64,000 nt of DNA from Pomphorhynchus laevis (lineage: Eukaryota > Acanthocephala > Palaeacanthocephala > Echinorhynchida > Pomphorhynchidae): contig WNNJ02003166.1 of the NCBI GenBank assembly GCA_012934845.2, forward strand, positions 62,001-126,000, read 5' to 3'. Positions 56,362-64,000 of the stretch are shown piece by piece; position 1 is the stretch's first letter; every line of letters begins with the position of its first letter. The position numbers were made by a program, and so were the translations under genes. The notes below the pieces were generated by a model that worked only from the letters and a program-made list of their open reading frames with translations, was not told the DNA's origin and ran no database searches.

Positions 56362-57087
56362 TTGGGTTGGATAGGTAGCATAGCCCTTGACAAAGTTTTG
56401 GAGGAGTCACTATCCCTACATAATTATGGAGCCACTCTACCTTCCCAACAAATCCCGCCATGGCGTGAGTTTAGGAGCAGGGACTTATCTGTCACAGACA
56501 TCCTAAACGGATATATCCTACGCAGGTGCAAAAATGTAATCTCTGATATCAGCCGTTTATTTTTAAGATTAACAGATCAGTTACCCATATCCAATCTTAT
56601 TTTAAACTCATCCAAATCGCAGGTGGTTGTCTTTCATGGCACTCCTGCGACAAAGAAAAAATAAAGAGACTAGCACTCTCAGCTATCTTCCAAAGTGACT
56701 AATCAACCACTCCCTACCTTCACAAGTCGAGTAAAATAACTAGGGTTTACCATTACGGTGAACTGGTCAGCGAAAGCTGACCTGGATAGACTCAAACGTA
56801 ATCTGAAGAGAGCTAGGTGCGCCCTAAAACTGGCTCAGCATATGTCATTGAATGGGAAAACTCAAGTGCGCCTATGGGGTACTTGGCCTATCTCTGGATT
56901 AGTCTTTTTTAAGAGGACGTCGCCCACAGCAAAGACTAAGGTTTCTCAAGCTCCTCATCTCGCGATTACCGAGCATAGTCAGCCTCGACTGGACTCTTCG
57001 GGGGTGAAAGACCCTGAAAGGTTCAGTCGGAAAGCAGCGTGTTGGATTGACTGGAGGGCTCAGATCCCGCTGGACCTGAGGCCATAA
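56362..57087 (+). pseudogene. LINE family B ORF2 C-terminus
   Basis: Two frames, 56362-56664 (ILRRCKNVISDISRLFLRLT, LILNSSKSQVVVFHGTPATK) and 56758-57087 (MNWSAKADLDRLKRNLKRAR, MSLNGKTQVRLWGTWPISGL, IPLDLRP), match the left copy along its whole length. They follow the RT catalytic box position; the box itself is not present here. The final DLRP-stop and the sequence after it (GATTGACTATCA) mark the element's end in both copies. Confidence 0.75.
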
Positions 57088-57125
57088 AGATTTGGTAGAA
57101 AACTGCAGTTGATTGACTATCATTT

Positions 57126-57459
57126 TTGAAACTCACATTTTTCTTTTTTATTTTTTTGTCTGTTTTTCTGACCGATGTATTTATTATTTAACAAATCCCT
57201 TATTATTATGAAGTTACTATCGGTAACATAGTATTAAGGCGCACTTGTTTAAATCGTAGTATATATATCTTGCAAGTGTCGACTATTTGTGTTAGACGGG
57301 TGTTTTCTCTAGGAATGTTTTATTTTTAATATGACAATGTTTTAATTACAAACATTTCTATTAAAATTAAATTGAAACATTTAAATGAATGTGCGTGGAT
57401 TAAAAGTCAATATGAATGGAAAAAGTGTCTGACTATAAAATGTAAAAATTTCAAACGTT
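57126..57459. other. Spacer, nothing recognised
   Basis: A+T-rich sequence between the LINE and the tandem repeat. Confidence 0.4.
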
Positions 57460-57745
57460 AAAATTTTTCCGTGTGATGTTACTAATGTGTACTATAGTAT
57501 TACTCATACTATAATAATGTGGCATATTGTGAACATAATCCTATATGCATATAATACTCAGCGATTCTCTATAATCAATAAAAAACTTTGCAATTTACTC
57601 AAAAATTTTTCCGTGTGATGTAACTAATGTGTACTATGGTATTTCTGATACAATAATAATGTGCCATATTGTGAACATAATCCTATATGCATATAATACT
57701 TAGCGATTCTTTTTAATAAATAAAAAACTTTGCAATTTACTCAAT
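57460..57745. repeat. 142-bp tandem duplication
   Basis: AAATTTTTCCGTGTGATG at 57461 and 57603; units share GTGAACATAATCCTATATGC and AAAAAACTTTGCAATTTACT. Divergence of several percent, so not recent. Confidence 0.9.
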
Positions 57746-58919
57746 ACTTTTCGACTATATCTGATCACGCATGGTTACGTTACTGAAGATATTACAGATC
57801 ATATAGCTAATAGTGACTCTAAAGAATCAAAGACGATTATTTGTGCGTCAAATGTTTTAATAATGATTTTAGACACGATTATATATTGTGTTATAGGAAT
57901 AATATAACAGTTGCTAAACTGTTTTTAATATTAAATCAATTGATGAATTAACATTGGATAATTTTAAGGAGATTCCAAATTATCCAATGTTATCCAAAAT
58001 TATCCAAGGAAACACGCTAAAAATTGTTATGATTTGAAATATGATTATAATTTCAAATATGATTTTACATATTTGAAATTCACATATAACTTAATATTGA
58101 CAAAAATATGCGATTTTGACACGTATTAGTATATAAACATGTAGTTGATGCACGGGAAGATCTATTTGGCACGATGGAAAGCTGTACATATGATTTCCAA
58201 GGTTGTAATATTTTCAAAAGCATTTAATGGCAAACTGATAACGGCCAAATGTAATCTATCAAATATAACAGTTTTTAGTATTGAATTATAAAAATAAACA
58301 AGTGAAAACAAAAGTTTACGTTTGTCTTTGACAGGTTTAATAAATGGCAATTCGGATTGCCATTTAGTAAAGGGATTTTAAAATCCATTTTAGTTTCCAG
58401 ATTATGGAAGAAGAACAATTACACGGTTTGTCCACTTATGTATCACTTTCAAACAATCAATTAATGATATCGTCCCACTTATCATAAATTAGTTAAATAT
58501 TACTTTATTCGCTATTATTAAAAGTTCAGTTATAATATTTAAATATTTTACTTAATATGCTTAACTCTATATGGACACAAATATATATTCAAATTTGTAA
58601 ACTCAAAAGTAAAGTATACAGTTTACTAATAAACTGAATTCTGTGTTATAGACATGGTATTGTTAATGTGGTCAAAGATTCACAAAGAAGGAAAGAACCG
58701 TATGCTATAACTACGTTTCTCTTTACATTACAGAAAATTTAAAACATTATATTTTATTAATTAAATTAATAAAAATTAATTTAATTAATTTAATGGAAGA
58801 TGCTTAAATTAAAAGATATTTTATTTAATTTAATAATTCTGATCAATAAATTGAGTTATTTTTACTACACATAACTTACTAAAAGTTCTTGAAAAATTCG
58901 CAGAAGATTCCCTATTTTT
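57746..58919. other. A+T-rich region with one possible coding frame
   Basis: A minus-strand frame (58370-58162) encodes ELPFIKPVKDKRKLLFSL and LHLAVISLPLNAFENITTLE, ends at TAG and could be a terminal exon; no acceptor is convincing and no family is recognised. A short triplicated TTATCCAA(T/A)GTTA motif lies at 57955-58010. Confidence 0.3.
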
Positions 58920-59285
58920 AGGTCAAAACATTCCCTATTTTTCGACTCAACATAGCAGCGGGGCCAATAAATGATAATGACGTATTTCATCGTATATACT
59001 GATACATCGTATATTATTTATTAGTCAATTCATAAATCAGATTAACTGACCGAGTCTACGTATTTTATACTATTTATAAATTAAAAATGATGTTAAATAA
59101 AAATTAGATAAACAATAATTAGTTAAATTATAAATAATTATAAATAATAAACAATTGTAGATAATTAATAGTAGATATTTATTAGTTAATAAATATCTAA
59201 AATACGTATTTTTTAAATTATTTAAATTCCAACTTTATCTAAATATCTAAAATACTCAGTTATCTGATCATTGACGATAATGAGT
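58920..59285 (-). mobile_element. Naiad-like PLE 3' module and tail, minus strand
   Basis: Module scrap with CATAGCAGCGGGGCC (58952-58966) and a tail with the end motif at 59045-59065 (reverse). Confidence 0.65.
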
Positions 59286-59599
59286 AACGTGTGTAATAAT
59301 ACTTTAATTGTGAGATAATATTTCATTCGAGTATCAAAATTTTATTAACGTGTAAATTACCAACACTTCCGTCTGTAAGTTTAAGGTACTGACAGAGATT
59401 TGTCACGTATACATATAGGATTCCTTGCTTATATCCAAATGGCAAAAGCGAATTTAATCGTAGTAATTTTATTATGACACTTTTTAAAATATATTAGATA
59501 TCCACAAGAGAGATACTAATGGTTTATTTGTGTACAACGTTTTGGTTAAACACTGTAACCATTTCAAGTACAAAATGTTTAATATTTTTGTTTTTTTCG
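59286..59599. other. Spacer, nothing recognised
   Basis: No feature seen apart from A+T-rich low-complexity DNA. Confidence 0.35.
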
Positions 59600-60130
59600 T
59601 CGATAACCTGAGCCTGAATCGCTCGGAAGATGGTCTAAGACTGCATACAGGTTTTTGTTCAACAGTCTACTGTCCATCTAAAAGGTGTTTAGAATCTCGA
59701 ACGGAAACATAGAAAACATTAGGAGTAGAATAAAAAACAAAGAATGTGTGGCCACTTATGTTGGTCAAACTCAACGATTATGACACTTAAGAATAAAGTG
59801 ATCTAAAGAAATGCTATCCGTCTTCTGCAATACAAAACAATTCGCTCAGCAACAATCCTCTAAATGATATAAAAATAATTAAAAAGGAGTTAAATACCCA
59901 CAGAGTTTAATATTCCAATCGATGTATATTAATGCCAAAGGAATAAAAGACCCACGTTAAATTATCATCTAAGTATTTTTATCGACAGCTGAAAAAAGAG
60001 TAGAAAATGAAAATGCTATCTTTCGTATAAGATCGTAAAATGTTTGTACATGTGCACTTAATTAAAAAGGTAACAGTGTTTGACCGAAACGTTGTAGGCA
60101 TATCTCTCGTGTGTATAATGCCTATCAAAC
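59600..60130 (+). mobile_element. PLE family 4, decayed GIY-YIG end and 3' UTR
   Basis: In shifting frames the segment reads IKNKECVATYVGQTQRL (59727-59780), the YVGQT box of a PLE GIY-YIG domain with preceding Cys, then a region ending IKIIKKELNTHR (59866-59905) and a tail. The 3' UTR has ATTAAAAAGGTAACAG and GACCGAAACGTTGTAGGC (60080-60100), the GAAACGT signature of PLE 3' ends. No RT in this copy. Confidence 0.55.
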
Positions 60131-60785
60131 ATATTCACCGACACACAAAAGTATAAAGTGACGTAGTTGAAGAAAATATGTAAAATCAGTAAATTCAGCA
60201 AAATAACTTTTGCTTTATATGCGTTTATAAAGCAAAAGTTATAAAGGGGGTGTTACCTTATCAACATTGAGTTGATAAAGTTTCCTTACTTTATCAGTTG
60301 ATACGGTAATGTTGATATCAATATTCTATTGAGTTGTAAACAGCCTTCGGTAAAACTTCATGAAATGTAGTCATAATTTATAATATTGTTGTTTCCGCTG
60401 AATTCTACTTATTCTAGGTGATCGTTTAGGATTGGGACATATTCTTTTATTTTTAATTTTATGTGATTCCATAAGTCTGAAAAAATCAAATAAAAATAAT
60501 AAATCAAAATTTTATTAGATAAATTGAAACAATTATTTTAAAAAATAATAATGAAGCATGATAATTTAATAAATAATAAATAAATAATTATTAATTAATA
60601 ATCTTAATAATTAATAATAAAATAATAAAGAATAAAAATATATTTACTGTTATAGTAAATAAAAGTAAATAATAGTGAGTATTTTACAGTAAATAATATT
60701 TACGATCACCCTAAAATAAAAGTAAAAATATCTATCTACATTTATTATATTCATATTTTTACTATAAAAAATAGAGATAGCAAAA
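60131..60785. other. A+T-rich region, nothing recognised
   Basis: A palindromic GCTTTATA(N)TATAAAGC hairpin lies at about 60211-60245; GGGTGTTACCTTATCAACA near 60247. The rest is simple AATAATAAAT sequence. Confidence 0.4.
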
Positions 60786-60870
60786 AATTAGTTCAACTTG
60801 AAAAGGCCCCAGTTTTTGATCGTAATGTTGTATACAAAAAAATATTTGTATCTCTCGTGTAGATAATAAA
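60786..60870 (+). mobile_element. PLE family 4, solo 3' end
   Basis: CAACTTGAAAAGGCCCCAG and GATCGTAATGTTGTATAC followed by TATCTCTCGTGTAGATAAT parallel the 3' UTR at 60065-60125, so this is a second, isolated copy in the same orientation. Confidence 0.5.
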
Positions 60871-61059
60871 CTATTATTAACAAACTTTTTTAAACGCTCA
60901 TTAATTGTGAATTCAAATAGAAATATAAATATACATTTTAAAGTTCTATAATTATCACTATAAGAAAATAGCTTATTTAGAGCTTAATTTAACTCTCAAT
61001 CACGTCAATCACAGAGGTTCTACTATTGAGAAGTTACGATCTGAAATTTAGGTTTCTCA

Positions 61060-61868
61060 ATGAATACCCAAAATATAAAATTGATAGTAAATAGTGTAAT
61101 TATAATGGGATTTGATATGTGTGTATCTGGAAGACCCTTAGCGAGGTATAACCGTAATGAAAAGTCACAATGGGCGAAAATGTATTCGGTATCAAGTGAA
61201 CGATCGTACAATTGGCAGCAAGAGGGTTATGAAGAGGATATCGAGTTGATTGAAATAGATAACTTCTCAGAATTCGCAAAGAAAGTTTATCAATCTCGAC
61301 AAAATGCTATCATATTGGCATACACGTCGTGGAAGGAGGATTATCAAAAGCTGTACGATCATCTGATTTTCATGCTACGGCAACGAACTTCTGTTGAGGA
61401 TGGAAAACCTGTTCCAGCTATAGCCAAACTTAATTTGAAAACGACAAACACAGATCACTTTCCTCTGTCGAATAATAGAGATGAAAATATAATTGCAATT
61501 TTACGGTATAGCAATGGACTCCAGACAAATTTTATAGTAAATGTTTTACCTCAAGATAAGCCGATCAACATAACTAACGAAATAAATAATTCAGATCTTA
61601 TATGGTAAGTCCATCATAATCCATTTTAAAAAGCGCTTGAGTTGAACGCAGTGAGGACTTAGAAGACTGCTTTTGAAACAACGAGTTTAAATCTAAACTG
61701 TACATAAAAGATTGCGTAGAAATGCAAAATGTTGAAGATTTGAGTTTTGTAAATTTGTATAAATATAAAGCTTTGACTTTAATCAAACAAGACTTTTATA
61801 CATTCACTACAACAGTTAAGAAATACGAAAGTCAAGTTAAACGATGTTTAAAATTTAAATGTATAATA
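61060..61868 (+). CDS. Thioredoxin-like host protein, two exons
   Basis: Exon 61060-61604 (ATG at 61060 or 61105) and, after a 47-bp GTAAGT...CGCAG intron (61605-61651), an exon from 61652. The protein has a basic start (GRPLARYNRNEKSQWAKMY), then NFSEFAKKVYQSRQNAIILA (about residues 70-88), YTSWKEDYQKLYDHLIFML (89-107), IAKLNLKTTN and IIAILRYSNGLQTNF (148-162). The pattern matches thioredoxin folds (FxxxV...VxxFxAxWCxxC.kL...vakvD...PTxxxfxxG), with the CxxC site replaced by KEDY, so it would be redox-inactive. Exon 2 reads CEDLEDCF, then TGA (61674-61676), then 64 further open codons (NEFKSKLYIKDCVEMQNVED...) to 61868. The stop may be the real end, or a fossil break, or recoding. Upstream exons may exist. 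Confidence 0.5.
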
Positions 61869-61875
61869 TAATGTA

Positions 61876-61965
61876 TAAATTATATATTTATGTACAATAA
61901 ATATTTTATATTTATTGTACATATCAATGTATATATTGTATACAATATAAAATTTTAGTTTAAAT
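61876..61965. repeat. A+T-rich hairpin
   Basis: TATGTACAATAAATA and TATTTATTGTACATA (about 61889-61924) form a 15-bp stem. It is not a SECIS-like element: the ATGA quartet is missing. Confidence 0.7.
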
Positions 61966-61969
61966 TTTA

Positions 61970-62287
61970 ATATAACGGCTTTTGTAGCTGACTTATTTTT
62001 AAGTTTTATAAAATGTGAATTTGTTCATAAACTGTGTAAAAAAATCTAAATTATATAAATATATGAAATATATGTATCGATACATTGATGATATATGTGT
62101 ATTTAATTCTAATAATTATTATTCAATAAACGAACAAATGTGTCCAGGTAGCCTTATTCTTAACAAAACCAATATTAATGATAAAGAAGGTGTGTATCTA
62201 GATATGAACATTAAATTAACATTAACTAAAACTACTATTAATTTATATAGTAAAGATGACATATTTTAATTTACAAGAAACATATTT
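61970..62287 (+). pseudogene. Naiad-like PLE RT fragment
   Basis: Covers motif 4's end (VADLFLSFIKCEFVHK), the catalytic box YRYIDDICVF (62078-62107 in frame 62015-62269), EQMCPGSLILNKTNINDKEG and motif 6 GVYLDMNIKLT to KDDIF. Truncated at both ends; the 3' end stops abruptly at CATATTTTTG. Confidence 0.8.
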
Positions 62288-63146
62288 TTGTTTCTGGGGT
62301 CAAACGATCAACCTGCACTTTTAAAAGGCACACGACCTAGCCGGAAGAGAATAATCTGATACATCTCTGTGACTACGCTGGTAGGGGTCCCCTTTGAACT
62401 CGTTGTTTACTCCCTATAGGTGTTAGTCACGGTGGTGATATTATCCTCTCTACTAAATAAGTTAACAAAAGCTAAGTGATCAGAGAGTACAACTGAAATA
62501 TGTTTCTCTTATCTTGATCTCCTAGTTTTTTAGAAATACGGGGTTTAATTACAACTCATATTTCGATAAAGGATTACTTGTTTTTTTTTGAAACAATAAT
62601 TCTAGTTATTCTTCTTTGAACTGAGAAAATAGCTACCTTGAACAAGTATAAACATACTTTTCGAGTGTTTTTTGGTTTAAATTCATGCTAAACTTAATAG
62701 TGTACATTGGAATAGTGTATCACCTATTAAAAACTCTTGCATCTTTATACAAAGATCTTGGATGTTTTGTTGAAGGGCTGTCAGAACAACTTCTGAAGTT
62801 CTTCATAATTGATAGCATCTATAATTACATATTTCTATCATCTGTCTTCTACCATACTTGCACTGGGAGCACAGCTTACTTCCCGCACGTTATCACGTGA
62901 CAAATTTCCTGGGTATAAATACTCAGAATTTAGCTCCCCAACACTTGTGCAAGCATCGTGAGCAAGAAGGAAGACAGCAAAAATTTCTTTTTCTTGAAAA
63001 TCTTTCTTCTGCCTTCGCTGTCAGACGAAGTGATATCGCGTGTGATTCTGAGTAGATATAATCGACACGGAAGACACGTAGCTATGTGGGAAATTAGCTG
63101 TGATGTCAGAAGAAATAGAAACAAGCAAAAAGGAGAGTTAGTGATG
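62288..63146. other. Unassigned sequence beside the terminal retroelement
   Basis: Less A+T-rich than most of the window. It may be part of the retroelement that follows. TATAAAT at 62914-62920 could be a promoter box. No open frame that I can assign. Confidence 0.3.
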
Positions 63147-64000
63147 TTACCATCTACTTGGAATGTCTGCCGGATTTTTATCCGTAGGTATCCATTGTAT
63201 AGGAGTACCATGCAGTTCCTGTAAGAAAAGATTCCCCATTGGAACCGTTTTCGCTCTCCCTTTGAGCACTGAGTAATATACTCCCATGTTATCAGTATAT
63301 ATCTCCGCGTCTGGGTATAGTTGATGACCACACCAGGCGGCTAGGAGCTCAGCCTCAAATATCGGAAGTTCATATGGTAGCTCATATGTATGTACCTTCC
63401 CTTCTAAACCAACAATCCCAATTTGATTTTGGGTAGCATCCACGAAGATTCTTTCATGACATGCTCTTTGTTGTTTAGGTAGTTTCAGGGGCTCCTTATC
63501 AATGAGCCACTCCAAAAACCAGGATTGCCAAGGCTCATCCTGGTATAGGAGTTTATGCGCTGTGGAAAAGAAAGGCAGATAGTAATTTATCAAACCTCTC
63601 AAACGCATCCCTTGGCGACTATAGACTGGTGATTTCAAGATTCTCAAATACGCTACCGCCGCCCTAAAGCGTGATAATGCATCTGAGGTGATCTCGACAC
63701 CATCTGTCGACCAAGTTCCCCCTAAGAAAGTGATTTTCTTACAAGGTCTAAGGATGCTCTTCTCATGATTTAGAGAGAGATTTCCACATCTGCAGAGAGA
63801 AAGAAGCTTCCGCACAGCTGACATGAGAACTGTCTTAGAATTGTGCGATAGGATCATATCGTCAATATGAGTCCATGCTTCAACCCCTTGTTTTCGAGCG
63901 AAATGTGTTATGGCATTGCCTATCATTTGCGCCCAAAAGGGGCCCCAAGGTATTCCGAAAGGAACGACTTTGTAATGGTAGTATTTACCATTGTATTCAA
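63147..64000 (-). mobile_element. Reverse transcriptase-RNase H region of a retroelement (fossil or partial)
   Basis: The minus-strand frame runs from beyond the window edge to 63147. Signatures: RT YHYKVVPFGIPWGPFWAQ, THIDDMILSHNS (catalytic Asp pair), NLSLNHEKS and FLGGTWS; RNase H with FVDATQNQIGIVG, FEAELLAAW, YTDNMGVYY and NPADIPSRW. The fused RT-RNase H order and the TDN and PADxPSR motifs point to the DIRS/hepadnavirus-like/LTR assemblage rather than to LINEs or PLEs; a closer placement is not possible by eye. Only part of the element is in the window, so whether it is whole is unknown. Confidence 0.7.

Larger units (their letters stand above)
54025..57125 (+). mobile_element. Zinc-knuckle LINE family B, right copy, nearly full length
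   Basis: Plus strand, opposed to the left copy. ORF1-like frame at 54219-54587, zinc-knuckle remnants at 54700-54960, linker frame 55022-55321, APE endonuclease from 55326, an RT with most of its catalytic part deleted (55860-56360 is scrambled and YADD is absent) and the C-terminus at 57087. Gene order ORF1 with CCHC knuckles, then APE-RT is that of I/Jockey-group LINEs. Many breaks. Confidence 0.8.

Noticed and set aside
62858-63331. Overlapping small frames at 62.9-63.3 kb as genes
   Set aside because: Mutually overlapping on both strands next to the retroelement; no consistent coding signal or family.

Overview
The window is strongly A+T-rich animal DNA dominated by retroelement debris, with a thin scatter of host genes. 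It fits a small-genome-biology invertebrate such as a flatworm or another lophotrochozoan: several Penelope-like element (PLE) families and non-LTR retrotransposons, a eukaryotic tRNA-Arg with a TTTT end, candidate GT-AG introns of only 35-47 bp, and an LC8-type dynein light chain domain protein (a family known to be expanded in flatworms). The species cannot be fixed from the sequence alone.

Layout. 1-13 kb: a thicket of 3' ends and tails of one PLE family in both orientations, one 5'-truncated body (4.8-5.6 kb) and a 554-bp fold-back DNA element (7498-8051). 13.0-14.5 kb: an RTE-like LINE. 16.0-17.5 kb: LINE family A, copy 1. 17.75-18.66 kb: PLE fragment. 18.9-21.57 kb: a young, nearly intact PLE of the ordinary type (RT, then C-terminal GIY-YIG) with an inverted copy of its 3' end at its left, beside a (TA)n tract. 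21.57-22.5 kb: a 380-bp tandem repeat. 23.2-25.6 kb: PLE remains. 26.0-28.5 kb: LINE family A, copy 2. 28.88 kb: tRNA-Arg. 29.15-30.2 kb: PLE body fragment. 31-32 and 38-38.7 kb: two copies of a third PLE family. 35.6-36.1 kb: tandem PLE tails. 37.04-37.39 kb: the 3' exons of an unidentified host gene. 40.1-41.8 kb: the dynein light chain gene. 42.45-43.08 kb: LINE family A, copy 3. 43.1-46.4 kb: the most complete copy of the dominant PLE. 48.3-50.4 kb: two more PLE copies, one interrupted by a LINE fragment with a 7-bp target duplication. 53.3-57.1 kb: two head-opposed copies of a zinc-knuckle/APE LINE. 59.6-60.9 kb: a fourth PLE family, decayed. 61.06-61.87 kb: exons of a thioredoxin-like host gene. 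63.15-64 kb: reverse transcriptase-RNase H of a retroelement that leaves the window.

The most notable content is the dominant PLE. In its best copy, read on the minus strand, a Cys-rich GIY-YIG nuclease domain (45.74-45.3 kb) lies UPSTREAM of the reverse transcriptase (44.95-43.2 kb), the permuted order known from the Naiad clade. Its 3' untranslated region carries a compact module present in about twenty copies here: a hairpin followed by two interleaved helices (a pseudoknot). Several copies show paired, compensating base changes, which suggests a functional RNA, possibly a ribozyme or a priming structure. Tails carrying this module greatly outnumber bodies.

Host genes do not form an operon or pathway; they are islands among repeats.
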